Part shown: piece by piece, positions 1 through 14,600 of the stretch
How the letters are laid out: each line of letters opens with the position of its first letter
Numbering within the stretch: the first letter of the stretch is position 1
Source: Diplonema papillatum
Lineage: Eukaryota; Euglenozoa; Diplonemea; Diplonemida; Diplonemidae
Direction of reading: 5' to 3'
Assembly: GCA_030068145.1 (NCBI GenBank)
Contig: JAPJBO010000194.1
Span: forward strand, 234,287 to 298,286
Length of the DNA stretch: 64,000 nt
Translations under genes and position numbers: made by a program
Notes under the pieces: model-generated
What the model was told of the DNA's origin: nothing
Databases searched by the model: none
What the model saw: only the letters and a program-made list of their open reading frames with translations

Positions 1-1035
1 CTTCTCCCAAACACGCTGCGTCCAGCGCTCTCTTTCGAAAATCGGAATCTCAAGCGAACTTTAACTCAACTTGAAAAACAGACCCCCAGAAGCAAATTCC
101 ATGCACAGGTCGGCGATCTCGAGCGATGCGCCACGGGGCAAGGCGTGCCGGAAGGCGACGCCCGGAGCGCGTCGCTGGAGCAGGGCATCGTCGACCTTTC
201 GCGGACGGTCTGCGGGCCGAAGGCCGCGTGCCGGACGGGCGAGCTGGCGCTCCGCGCCCTGGCGGAGCACTTCGAGGCGGCGGCCGCCGGCGAGAAGCAC
301 CTCGAGGCCCTTCGGGCGGAGGTGAGCACGCTGCGCGCGCAGGAGCTGAAGCACGAAATGCTGACCAACGAGCTCGCTGCGCTCGCGACCCGCGTCAAAG
401 GCACCGCCGTCCGAGCGGACGACGCGGTGCTGGTCATCGAGAACGAGGTCAAGCGAAAAGACGCGAGCATCGAGCACCTCGTCGAAGAAAACCGCCTCCG
501 CGACGAAAGCCGCCGGCTACAAGAAGAAGGCAACGTCATGACCCGCGACCGCGCTATGTCCCTCCAGCAGCAGCTCTCGGCGACCGAACGCAAGGTGCAC
601 GTCCTCGAGAAGATGTACAACAACTTCACGATCGAAAAAGCGACCATCGTCGACTCCGAAGAGAAGGACGACACCACGTTCTTCAACATCGACGTGGTGT
701 CCACGGAGGGCCAGCGGTGGCGGTGCGCGAAGCGGTACAAAATGTTCGCCCGGCTCAAGAAGCGGCTCGGGCCCGCGGCGAAGGGCGTCCCGATTCCCGC
801 GAAGGTCATCGGCAGGCTCAACGAAAAAAAGCTCCGGGAGCGGACCGACCAGCTCAACACGTTCCTCGCGCACCTCATGAGCAGAGCCAGGACCGACCAA
901 GCCGTGCAAGTGGAGCTCACGCAGTTTCTGAGCGCGGCGAACCAAGCGGATGCGCTCGACGTCGACGACGACGATGATTTCGACGTCGTCTCGCAGTTAA
1001 GCTCCTCCGTGCGTCCCAACGACCAGTCCCCGTGA
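1..1035 (+). CDS. Coiled-coil protein with C-terminal PX domain (5' end outside window)
   Basis: Frame 1 is open from the first base to the TGA at 1033-1035, so the gene enters from the left edge. An in-frame Met at 145 exists, but coding sense continues upstream of it. The first ~180 residues are charged and heptad-like, predicted coiled coil. They are followed by a PX-type phosphoinositide-binding domain at about 690-945: FFNIDVVS strand, the basic WRCAKRYKMFARLKKRLG segment (RRY/F motif of the family), a proline stretch, then NEKKLRERTDQLNTFLAHL. PX domains bind membrane phosphoinositides, usually PI3P on endosomes. The tail is acidic (DVDDDDDFD). Role is inferred as membrane trafficking or tethering; the partner is unknown. 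Confidence 0.7.
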   Translation, partial: LLPNTLRPALSFENRNLKRTLTQLEKQTPRSKFHAQVGDLERCATGQGVPEGDARSASLEQGIVDLSRTVCGPKAACRTGELALRALAEHFEAAAAGEKHLEALRAEVSTLRAQELKHEMLTNELAALATRVKGTAVRADDAVLVIENEVKRKDASIEHLVEENRLRDESRRLQEEGNVMTRDRAMSLQQQLSATERKVHVLEKMYNNFTIEKATIVDSEEKDDTTFFNIDVVSTEGQRWRCAKRYKMFARLKKRLGPAAKGVPIPAKVIGRLNEKKLRERTDQLNTFLAHLMSRARTDQAVQVELTQFLSAANQADALDVDDDDDFDVVSQLSSSVRPNDQSP

Positions 1036-2297
1036 ATCTTTACACAACGAAGCCAGCGGACCACACTTTTCCAGAGGCCAGCACGCTCCGATGGCGGTAC
1101 TTCACAGTGAGCTTTGCCTCCTGTTGAAAAGGTCCAGAAGGAGGCTTGGGGTGACGACGAAGCCAGTGAATGGGCAGCACTCAGCTTGCAGTAGCACTAC
1201 ACAGCAGGGATGGATATGCTGTTGATGCTCTGCAGAGCGGTGTGTGGTATCTACCACCACCTCCTCTGCTAGTGCTCTACACAGCAGTACCACCTAGCAG
1301 TACTGCATGTAGGCACGTACGTAGTACTCCTACGATGCATACGTACTGTGTATACCCGTGGTACGCGCTACGTGTGTATGCATACACGTAGCTCTGGCGA
1401 GCCTAGCACGCCTCGTCCCCAATGACACAGTCTCCGTCCTCCTTCGCTTGTTTGTGACACGCACGCAGCACTTGTGTCGTCGGGGTAGGGGGGAACTGCT
1501 TCCAAGTCTCTCTACGCGGAGCGCTTCTCCGTCGCTGAGCTCCTGTGAAGCTCTCCAGTCTCTACCTTCCGCGAATCTGAACGGATCGAGCAGACTTGAC
1601 ACGAGAGAGTCAGATCAGTTTGGCTCACTGGTATCTACGTCAACACAACGCATCTGCAGAGCCGGCTCCTGGCATCGGCGTGCCCGTATTTGTCTAGTCG
1701 GGTTCCACAACAGTAATACACTGCCGGGGAGGAAACACGGCACCGAACTGTCAGCGGCAGATGATGATGCTGCGCGCTTGCTGTGACCGGACTGCCAGTG
1801 GCCCAGCAGTAGTGCTTCCACGTGCTCTGGGAAAGCGATCGAAAGTTCCCTTTGGTCAAAGCCATCCTTCTGTGCAACCGCCGTGTCATCACTTCTCTCA
1901 GCTGCTCTGCAGTCTTGCCAAAAACCCCCGCACTCTAAAAAGATGCTGTGACGGGTGGAAAGAACACCAACGCAATATCGCCGGGCCCAGGTCCACGACA
2001 CATTCATTAGCAGCTACCGTTAGACGCCCTCCTTCGCTCAATCCCCGCGTCCCATACCCGTGGCGCATCCAACCTATTTGTGCTTCTGCTTCGATTGTTC
2101 AGCTTGGTACGTCGCTTCGTGCATCTGACCCTCTGGGCCTGAAGCCAGCGACGCAGCGGACACGCCTGCCAGGCGGTTTCGCCCGTCAGTCAGAACGCCC
2201 CCGGCTGCGCCACCATCGGTGCAATCATCATCTTTGACTGGACCGCGGCTCGCACCGCGCCCACGACGTAACGACTTGCGCCCGCCGTAGTAGTACG

Positions 2298-2515
2298 GGA
2301 CAGACCGGATACTCCCCGGATAGATGGTCCCTGCACTCTAACTCGTCTCTCTCTCTTTCTCTCAATCTGTGAGGAGACGGAAACTCTCCGGAGAGTTTGA
2401 GGTCAGAATGCAGAATATTTGTAGCGATGGCCTGCAATCGTCACTAGGTGACTACCTCTTCGATCGTGCCGTGCTTGCACTTATTCGAACCATCGGTCGC
2501 TTTGCGTCCTTTCCC
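2298..2515 (+). repeat. Dispersed repeat with CT-rich core
   Basis: Contains ACCGGATACTCCCCGG, then TGGTCCCTGCACTCTAACTCG, a TCTCTC tract, and GCAGAATATTTGTAGCGATGG followed by CTTCGATCGTGCC and TCGCTTTGCGTCCTTTC. The same ordered blocks recur, complete or in part, at 5484-5540, 10650-10985, 41021-41095 and 56690-56775. No coding potential seen. Probably a non-autonomous element; ends not defined. Confidence 0.6.
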
Positions 2516-2829
2516 TTCCACGCGGTGTGCATGCTTCTGCGACCCCTGCCTTCGATTTCACGCGTGGCACTGGGCTCTTCCGTTGGGGGGTCATCAGTTG
2601 TCCCTCGTCTTCGTTTTGTTGGCGCCGGTGTCTTCCTCGCTGGTGACGGAGTCACTGACGGGGCCGGGGCCGGCGCTCGTGCGTCCGCGTTCCGGTGTGG
2701 TGCTTTCTGCATCCTCGCGTGTTCTGTTCGAGGTGTGTTTGGCCTGTACACTGTTGTCGCTGCTGGTCTCGCCACTTTGCTGCGGTCCTCGGAGATACGG
2801 GTCCCTGCGCTCACACTCGCCTCTCTCTC

Positions 2830-2863
<34 letters not shown>

Positions 2864-4066
2864 GCAATCACGACACAAAGAGATCGCAGGATATCCTACA
2901 AAAGGTCGGTCTTTCGTTGCCTTAGTGTTTGTCCTATGTTTGAGCTGTGAGAGTGCCCGCCTTGGTCCCCCAGAGTAGGAAGCCGGAATGCATCCCGCCT
3001 AAACGGTACCCATGCCAGATCCCAGAGAGTCTCTCGTTGCCTCAGCGTTGCTGCCCTTTGACTGAGTGAACCGATGCCTCTCGTCTCTAGAGTTTCACCG
3101 GACACTCAAGCTTTTGTTGCGCTAGCGGGGAGCTGTCGACAAGCATGGATTGGAGACTTCTTCGTGTGAATTCTTCCATGGGCTGCGATGAAAGCGCAGC
3201 AGTGAAACGCAAGGCAGGCTGGCGTACTCATCTAAACGTACACAACTACGGTACTACCTGTGTCAATAGCCCGCATCACGATATCTCGTGATGTTCTCAT
3301 TCGACGAGTTGATGCCGCCCATCCAAACCGCTTAGAAAGAGTTTTTGTACGCGTAATTGCATTTCCCAAGCAGCGTCAAGGACCGAACAAGGTTGTGTTG
3401 TTTGTCCCCTCTCTAGCCTTCGTCGAAAGAAGCACCGGGCGACCCGCTGCTGGGACCTCTGATCCCGGAAAAGTCCCTGCCGAACGTAGCTAAAGCAAAT
3501 GGAGCCTAACGTCCTTTGCCGGTGTTGAAGTCCGGCCGCATTACTTACGGCATCCCTCTGTTTTGGCCCTCTGCTTCCGTTCGCAACAGGGATCAGCGAC
3601 GAGTGGTCCTACACACCGCAGTAAGAGCAGCACTGGACGCTCTGGACTGGACCACCTTCCCTCCATGCGAGCTCCGGAAAACCTTCCTGCAGGGACTTTG
3701 CACAAGTGAACGCGAGCGAGTACCCACGCTTGAAATCAATAAATGAGAAAGAAGCATAACGCTAAAGTGTATGATTTCCCGGGGAGGGGGTCAAAAAAAA
3801 AAAGGGGTCGAAATCCACCAATCTGTGCCCATGTGGGGGATCGTTGGAAGCCGACGAGGGCTGTTCCAATCGAATACCAGCCCAGCGCCGCGTGGGTGCG
3901 AGCTTCAGAGATTGTGGCACGCAATCTGGAAGCCCAGATGGTGCTGCCGAGTTGATAAGGGAACCGGGTTCATACCGAGCGGTTCACCCTTTCCGAAGTG
4001 CACTATCTATCGGCCGTTTCCTCCTGATCTATCAGGGCCTAATTTGGGCGAATTCAAAAGATACTA

Positions 4067-4403
4067 CTAAACCTGCTGTTGTAGAAAGTACTCGAGGCAA
4101 CCGCCACGTAGACTGTCCAAATCCAGCAACCCACACCTGATTCGGATCCAGGTGTCAAATACGGACTCATTGGGTATGTGGGCTTCTGTGTGTATAGCCC
4201 AAGGAACGCGTGTGGGCTTCTCGAAAGAAGGTTCCAGGACCCCCAAGACCATGAATCACTAGTTGGCAAAACCTCAAGTAGCCCACAAGGGCAAATCTGG
4301 GTTTAGCGCCGGGCGCAAGCGTTCCAGAGGACCCATGTGCAGGTTTCTCTTTAGCCCCGTCGAAGCATGCACCGGGCGACCCCACGAGTACTTCTGTTTC
4401 CCC
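4067..4403 (+). repeat. Diverged copy of the intronic AAATACTYGAGG element
   Basis: Starts with GTAGAAAGTACTCGAGG, contains CAAATCTGGGTTTAGCGCCGG and GCGCAAGCGTTCCAG, and ends CGGGCGACCCCACGAGTACTT. These match the order of blocks in the copies at 11694 and 41108, but with extra internal sequence and many substitutions. Confidence 0.5.
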
Positions 4404-4828
4404 AGTCTACTATGGCCCATGAAGCGCATGCAATTTCTAGTCACCAGAAGACTCTACCACACAGGGTGAACCGGCTCCATACGGCAATCAATCCCTTTAT
4501 ATGAGGAAATGTGAGCGCTACCGGAGTGCCTGCTACCGGAGTGCCTGCCCAACGATATTGAAGGTGAAGCGACGTGCGCTTCTTTGAATAGCGCGTTCAG
4601 ACTTAACGCTTTGCTGCAGGAATACTGCAGCAACGTTCCGGGAACTCCTGGGTGAGCGCTGCCCACGAACGCCACCATGAACCCAGGACCAGAAAGACTT
4701 CCCTTTTTCCATTTTCAACCTTCTCGTCGTTATACCCTCGCACTGTGTTCACCACTTCGAGAAGCAGTGCAAAGGAGACGCAAACGTGGCGTGCTGTTTC
4801 AGCCTTCTCGTCCTTCGACCCTTATACT

Positions 4829-4994
4829 GAGCCGGTCCATCCCCTCGTGATAGACCGTGATAGACCGAAGAATACAGCACCGGCAATTCGATGCAGCTCT
4901 AGGGACTAGGATGGACCGGATAGACCGTGGTGGACGGTGATTCACTGTGATAAACAGCGGCAGGCACTTCGATGCAGTTTCAAGAGATATCGGC
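4829..4994 (+). repeat. Miniature inverted-repeat element, GAGCCGGTCC family
   Basis: Begins GAGCCGGTCCATCCCC and shares over 150 bp with the copy at 13757-13934. The right end is worn: the expected GGGACGGACCGGCTC terminus is replaced by ATATCGGCTGCC. Confidence 0.6.
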
Positions 4995-5794
4995 TGCCCA
5001 ATGGGCGACGCTGTGTCCTATCGTTAAAGGAAAGGAAATCTGGGGTCGGACGAGTGCGCCTATGCTGTGCACGAGTCACCAGTGTTTTTACCAGCAGCCA
5101 CAATGAGGGTCAATTCGAACGACCTCTTTTTTCCAAAAACGCAGTCCATGTCTTTGAAGTGTGAACCTCACGAGACTAGACAATTTTTGGACATCGCCGG
5201 TCGCTCTTATTCAAGATCTATTGACTGAACACCATCCAATTTCATCCAACCTTGCGATTCATTCTCGGACCCAGGATGTCAAACAGAGCATCAATCAAGT
5301 ACGTGATCTTTGCACCGCACCTGTCTGTCCATCCACGAACAGTGGGTCTGGGAAGTTGCTATCACAGCAAATAGGCCGCAGGCGAAGAAGTGCTTCGTTT
5401 CAGGGCAGCGGCCCGCACCGCGCCTCCGCCGGAACGACCTACACCCGCCTTAGAAGTACGGCGGCCGGGTAGCGAGGCGACCGGAAACCCCTCGGTGAGA
5501 TGGTCCCTGCACTCCAACTCGTCTCTCTCTCTCTCTCGGAATGGTCAGCGCGGTAGCGATGACAGCGAGAACACATATAGGTGGGGGGGGATAGGCCCTG
5601 GGACTGCTAAGACGTGACAACCCCGCCCCTGTCCCTCCCAGGGAGCCAGCCTGCCCACCTGACGGTGGAGTCCCACACCTTTTGACTTGTTTTATGTGCT
5701 CTCTCTCTCACTCTCTCTCTCTCTCTTTTTTTGTGGCGGTCCACCCCAGCACATCACATCAAATTCCTTTCCGAAGGATGGGGGGGTGAGGGCC

Positions 5795-8546
<2,752 letters not shown>

Positions 8547-8863
8547 CGGTGGAGTCAGCCTCCGGGGTTGAAAAGCGGGTGTACGCCCGCTTTCCGGGGG
8601 TGCGTTTGGGGAGTGGACGCGTTTTGGGTGTGGGCATACCCTCCTCTGAGCTTCATCTTCTGAGGCTGGACTGCATCGTGTTGTAATGAAGTTTGAATAC
8701 CAGCCGCAGAAAATGTAAGAATCGAGGGGATGGATCTGCCTCTGCCTGCCAAGCTCGAGTATGGTGAAGAGAACGCCGGCAGCGTGTTTCGGAGGAGAGT
8801 AGCCAAACGATCGTAGTCACTCAGTAACAGGCTAGTCCTTCCCCCGGCACGTACAAACAAAAG

Positions 8864-9539
8864 ATGGCACTCACGCGAACCGGCGTTCTCGCCTCTGAGT
8901 TCGAGTGCCTCTCAGAACTATACTCTGTTCACCGTGCGCATTGTTCCTGCGAAGTACGCTGTCAAACCCACCTGCAGGTCTCTTCGTTCCTCGCAGAACT
9001 GGCGAAGTCGGAGCCGCGCGTAACCGGCCTTGCCGCAACCACGGTTAAGCGCTCTGAAGAGCTTCCCCTCAGTACCTACCTTGAGAGTGCGGTATGCAAG
9101 TTCTTATTCTTTGGTGAGTGGGCACCCGCTTTCGTAGGAAGTACTCGAGGAGGCTGCAGTTGCAAAGCACGAAAGAGAAAATGTTTTGGGTCGCCCAGTT
9201 GTGGTTGTGTTGTTTCCCCCCTTCTAAATGTTCGGCGGGATACGGCATCGTGCACTCTGCTGCAGCTGTGTGCTGCTCTTTCAAGGCGCACCTCTTTCTT
9301 TTTTGAATCGGAAGAGACTTGACCCCAGGAAAGCAGGCTTAAGGGCAGTGTTCTGCCGTGCTGTCAAACTGAGTTTTTCCAATGCGACGCAGATCCCCTC
9401 TGAATTCAACAAACACTATACACATACGTTGCAGATGGACGGAACGCTCGACCGGTATTACGCGGAGGAATTGGCTGGAGATGGCAAGGTCAACACGCGA
9501 GATCCGGACAGCGAGGAATTCAGTGTCCACTTCTCGTGA
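8864..9539 (+). CDS. Doubtful small two-exon gene
   Basis: A frame from Met 8864 (MALTRTGVLASEFECL...) runs to a good 5' splice site TTG|GTGAGT at 9114. A second segment after TTGCAG at 9434 reads MDGTLDRYYAEELAGDG... to TGA at 9537-9539. The two segments do not join cleanly in one phase, so the model is incomplete. The intron contains a diverged copy of the intronic miniature element starting at the splice site. No family recognised. Confidence 0.25.
9114..9238 (+). repeat. Diverged intronic miniature element (copy 9)
   Basis: Reads GTGAGTGGGCACCCGCTTTCG, then TAGGAAGTACTCGAGGAGG and AGTTGCAAAGCACGAAAG, ending near GTTTCCCCCCTTCTAAATG. Block order matches the 11694 and 21406 copies. The left edge coincides with a plausible 5' splice site. 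Confidence 0.5.
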
Positions 9540-11271
9540 GGTCCTCGCCGCTGGAGACCGCTAGTGGTTCTCCGTGCACTTTCCGCCCTGTCGAGTGCCA
9601 CCAGGCAGATCCTCCGACGAGTGTCCGATGCAGAGCTGTCACGCTATGCCTCCCACTGTGCACGTATGCACGGAACAGGAACTCTTTAGCGGCCTGTTTG
9701 GTGGGAACAGAGACGAGGCTGGGCGCGATGTTCAGGGACTCCTCTCGATAAATAAGGTTCGGAAAGTCTATAGCCGAAATCTATGACGACACCCTGAGGG
9801 CGGAGGCAGTTGTCATTGCGGTAATCGTTGAGCAGTATGCACAAAGCAGCGACTGCCGCAGTCTCTGCCAGGAGTCAATCTCTGCACAACAAGCCATCGG
9901 TTCTACCCCTGTGCTGTTCTTTCGACGTCGATTTCGAGCTTATCGATTGAATCTCATCCCAGTTCCCGAGCTGTACATTACAGCGAAAACAGTGTGCATC
10001 GTCAGCCGACGGTCAGCCGGAGACTTTCAGAACCCGGAGCTATCAAGAAGTAAGGAAGCAGGCCTTCAGTCCGAGTCAGGCTTCCTCTCCTCCCCGTAAA
10101 ACGTGCGGTCCCATTCTTCGACTTGCCGCAACGTCCGCAACACCGGGCTGTCAATCAAGGAGCCATCAGGAACTGTGTTTCGCCTTTTCTTTCAGCACCG
10201 CTCCTCTCCCCCTGTTGTCTTCACGCATCGCGTTCGGCACGACTCTCGGTCACAGCCTGCTGAGCCGGGCTAACTGACGTTCCCAATTTTTCTTCCACCC
10301 GCTTTTAGTGATGATGGACCGTTTTAGCTAGCTACAAACTGGTTACCAATCAAATGGCGAGTTCGAGCGGGCGGACGCGTGCAGTGGCAAAATCCGGTAG
10401 CCATGGTAGTTTGCATCTACTGCCAGCAAGCAAGGCAGAAGATGCGAAAGTTGTCCTCCGGCCTGCGAAGCGCGTTTCCTGGAAGCGCGGGGCGTCTTCG
10501 CGTACATTGCAGCAGTGGTAGCTCATTCTGCTCCCACTGAGCTTGCCTCATACCAGATGTGCTAGCACAGCCAAACTCCCCTGGTGTCTACAAGCTGGTC
10601 CATCCCCTCTTGATAGACCGTGGTGTACGGTAGTAGACGTAGTAGACGGTTTCAGGTCAGAACGCAAAATATCTGTAGCGATGGCCTGCGTTAGTTCACA
10701 AGGTGATAAGGGGCGCTAAGAGGTGATATGGTGGTATATACGGTGGTATGTAGATACCACATACTGCGTAGGTGTGTATACTAGCTACCAATATACCCTC
10801 AGGATGACCTCGAGGTCCTCGTGACGAGCTCGTGGATGCAATCCTCAGCTCCTCCGTGCACCCACGAGGTGTGGTATCTACCACCATACAACCACGTAGT
10901 ACCACCACGTAGTGACAACATCTTCGATCGTACCGGACCGCGCTTATTGTCTTCGCGCGGTCGCTTTGCGTCCTTTCTCTTCCTTACCGTTATAGACAGC
11001 TCCAAGCAATTCTATGCAGCTCCAGGGCATGGACCTGGCAGACCGTAGTGTATGGTACGACGTGTATGGACAGCGTCAGGCAATGTGATGCAGTTCCAGG
11101 GATAGAGATGGACCGGGTTAGTCTACAAGGAGCAAGCCGAAGCCCGTTTGCGCTGGACAACGAAAGAAGAAGAGCTAACCAACACTCAGGGCGGGGGTGG
11201 AAAGTGGGCGGAGAGCACCTGGCTGCGAGCCGCGCCACTGGGGAGGGGCTGCTGCATCGGGAAAGGGAGGC
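9540..11271. other. Intergenic, repeat fragments
   Basis: No supported gene. Contains pieces of the GAGCCGGTCC family (10592-10650, 10985-11124) and of the CT-core repeat (10650-10985). Between them is a TACCAC-rich stretch (10735-10910) with several GTGGTATGTAGATACCAC-like inverted motifs. Confidence 0.5.
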
Positions 11272-11666
11272 ATGTATTACACGGGTTTGGACGACTCTTT
11301 TGGAGTTTCGGACCATGCTTTCGGGAAGCAGATCACGTCGCCGTACCGGCAGAACCCGCAGCCGTCCTTTAGCGACCTTGAAGCCGAGTACCACAGGCTG
11401 CGGAAGATCAACTTCGACCTCCGCTTGCGGCTCATGACCATGGAGGAAGAGCTGCAGGCACTCCAGCTGTCTCCGGAGGTGACCGACGCGTTGCTCGACT
11501 TGACCGAGCTGAAAAGCACGAACCGGGGCCTGCAGCAGGAAGCGAAAGACATGGCCGAGGGCATGGCGGCGCGGGACCAGCTCCTGCGGCAGCAGCTCGT
11601 CGTCATCAAAAGCCTCGAAGCGGAGCTCGTCGCGGCGACGAGCAAAGAAGCCGACGTGGGCAACAG
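11272..11666 (+). CDS. Exon 1 of CM1 gene: CM1 motif
   Basis: Starts MYYTGLDDSFGVSDHAFG after GGGAGGC. The CM1 core lies at about residues 33-61, with the NFDLRLRL block corresponding to the family's NFNLKLR. It continues as coiled coil and ends GGCAACAG|GTTCGC (phase 2). An in-frame upstream Met (11197) adds a Gly/Arg-rich stretch with no family support. Confidence 0.75.
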
Positions 11667-14600
11667 GTTCGCCTACTTGAAAATTTCTTTTTTGTATAAG
11701 CACCTGCTTTGTAGGAAATACTTGAGGAGGCTGCCAGCTGCAAAAGATCAAAGGAGGTAAATGTGCTGTAGCCCACACGAAACACGGGTAAAGCTGGGTT
11801 TAGTGGCGGGCGTAAGCTTTCAACAAAAAGACCCACTTTGTAGTTGTATTGTTTCTCCCCCTCTAGCCTCCTTCGCAGTAGGCACAAGGCAGCCCCTCGA
11901 GTATTTCCTAACGAAAACGGAAAAGGAAATTGATCTTCATCCCCGGTCAACAGACTTGGAATGTCCGACCTTCTAATCCACAAGTATTCGAAGAATGGCA
12001 GATAATCCGGTCACAAGATTCTAACGACAATAGCCACAATGTATTGTGTGGGAAAGTTGTGGGTGCCACAGTACTGCCCAAGGATGTAACGCTACAGGAA
12101 GTGCGACATTGGGCGCGAGAGGACACTGGTGTTCCGTGTATAGCTAGAATGTAAATTTAGAAGAAAGCGCACAACAAACAATCATCCAGCTACGCCAACC
12201 GAATGGCTACCGTTGAGCAGCAGCTCGATGAAGAGACTCGCAAGACCAGGGACTTGCAAGAGCAGAACAACGAGCTGCGAAGGGCGATGAGTCAGTTGGA
12301 CAGCAGCAAGCATTCCCTCGAGAGCGGCGAAGCTGAAGCGCGCAGAGCTGCGGCTGAGGCGAGCGAAAAGTTCGAGCAGGTGCGATACGAGAATGACGAA
12401 CTTCTCCGCCGGATCGATTCTCTGTTGGCGCAGGCAGACGCTGAGGCAGAGCGGCACGACAGCGAAAGGAAGCTCGTCGAGGACCAGCTTGCCGACGAGA
12501 CTGCCGCCAGAAAGCAGCTGGAAGCCCGAGGCCGCAAGCTGGAAGACGACGTAGTCGACATGGAGGCCGAGGTTGTCATTTCCACTCTTTTTTCCCACCA
12601 CAACGGGGTTAAGCTGGATCCAACCCAGACCACTCCAGCATGGTTCTGGAACGTAGGGGAAGCGCGACACCTACCCTTTGCGGGTGCGTGTGCCTGACCA
12701 GTCACTAAGCTTCTCGTGTTTCTTGTAAGTACAAAAGGAAGAGGAGCAAAGCGCGGCTATATGAGCAGGAGGAGCGAGGTGGAGCTGGGTCTTCGGTAAC
12801 TGCGTAGATCCGGTAGCACTCCCAACTAGCCCGAATTAACAGGAAAGACTGTGAGTCGCACGCTCCTCATTCTTGTCAGACGCTGGTCCACTCCGAAGTT
12901 TGAATCAGGAGTACGAGACTTACACCACGAAAAGCGAATGAAAAGCGTGCTTTCTCGGCTCGTACACAAATGTGGAAGGAAATGAGATCGGCGAGGTCTC
13001 CATCAGGTACCCGTTTTCGTGAGCGTGTGGCATGGTAACGATCTAACGCGCACAGGTCACGAATCTGAGGTCTCTGCTCGAAAACGAGCGAGCAAAAGAC
13101 AGCAAGCAGTCTGTCGCCGAGCTGGCCACATCGAAGCGTGCGGCTGAGCGATTGGCGAGGGATGCGGAGCTGAATCTTCAGGGTGAGATGAACAAGCTCC
13201 GCGAAGACCTCTTCGACAGTAAGGAGCAGGTGTCGCTGCTGGAGGCGAAAGCAGCCCGGCGCGAGGTGCTGCTCAAAGAGTATCAACAGTATGCCTGCCT
13301 GCCTTTGCGCTACTGATTCTACCGACTCTCGGTTGCTCTACAATGTATTGTGGAGGCCGACTGCCCAACCAGGACCTAACCCCAAAATGACGCCATAGAC
13401 GCTGAAATGGCCCTGAACCGAGCCTACCCTCAAAAAGTGCCACCGCAAGACCTCTCAAAGGTCAATACTCTACACAAATTGCGTTGCTTACAGTCTCACT
13501 GCGGGAATGCTGCTGCGCAGTCGTCAAGCCACCCAAGAATCAGGTGGTTGGGGGGGGGGCCAGGGGGGGGGTGTCGTTGGACGGGAAGAAAACCCACCCA
13601 CCCTTCCCCCTGTGACCTTGTCCAGACAAGCTTGTTTCCGGAAGTCCCCTGGACGGGTATTTTCAATCTTGCCCTCCAATGGCGCCTGCACTTTACTTTG
13701 CTTTGAATTGCCCGTTGCAGCCAAGGTGTCCGCTACGCTTGTCGGGGGCTGGTAGTGGGCCGGTCCATCCCCTCTTGATAGACCGTGATAGACCGAAGAA
13801 TACAGCACCGGGCAATTCGATGCAGCTCTAGGGACTAGGGATGGACCTGATAGACCGTGGTGAACCGTGATTCACTGTGATAAACAGCGGCAGGCACTTC
13901 GATGCGGTTTCAAGAGATAGGGACGGACCGGCTCACTGGGAGGGCAGATACTCTTGCGGGCTTGCACCGACTTGAAGTTGTGTATGATGTCACTCGATTG
14001 ACCTGTTTCATCCACACACCGCGTGTTATTGCTCTCAATGCACACGCAGGACCCTCGCGGACATGGAGGCGCAGCGCAACGTGTCGCTGCAGAAGATAGA
14101 CGAGTACGTCTTCAGCCTCGCCGAGCACCGCGGCCGGGTCAACGACTTGGAGAAAGAAGTCGCGCAGCTGGTCGACGGCCGGAACGCCGACGCCGAAAAG
14201 CTAGGCGCGCTGCAGGACGAGATCGCGAGGGTCGTCCAAGACAACGACGAGCTGCGGGCCGAGCTCGAAGCGGCCGCCGACGCCGCGGAGTTCGGCGCAG
14301 ACGCGCTGCCCGAAGAGACGCCTGTGCACGGCGACCGCATCGATCAACAAGCAGACGACGACTACGAGGAAGAATACCTCGAAGAAGACGTGCACCCAGT
14401 GTACCGGCGCCCCGATTGGAGCGGCGGCGAGCACTCGGATGCCGAGGAGGACCCCGACGGAGCCGCCCGCGGGCGGCGGCGGCTGGTGCTGGAGGAGCAC
14501 GCGCAGTCGTACGTCATCGAGCGGCAGCTGTCGCGGCAGGGCTCGTCCCCGAGGCGGTTCGACGTGGTTGACACCTCCCGCTTGGAGCCCCGCCCGGAGG

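Larger units (their letters stand above)
1036..5794. other. Gene-poor region with diverged miniature repeats
   Basis: No open frame here has convincing protein character; the longer ones are interrupted or low complexity. The interval holds CT-rich tracts (2820-2865, 5518-5540, 5700-5728), a repeat block at about 2298-2515 that recurs in part at 5484-5540, 10650-10985, 41021-41095 and 56690-56775, a diverged copy of the intronic miniature element (4067-4403), another 3' fragment (3395-3450) and a GAGCCGGTCC-ended element (4829-4994). Confidence 0.5.

Noticed and set aside
11867-11930. Use of the element's acceptor as exon in intron 1
   Set aside because: In the required phase it reaches a stop at about 11930 with no donor before it; the acceptor at 12189 fits.
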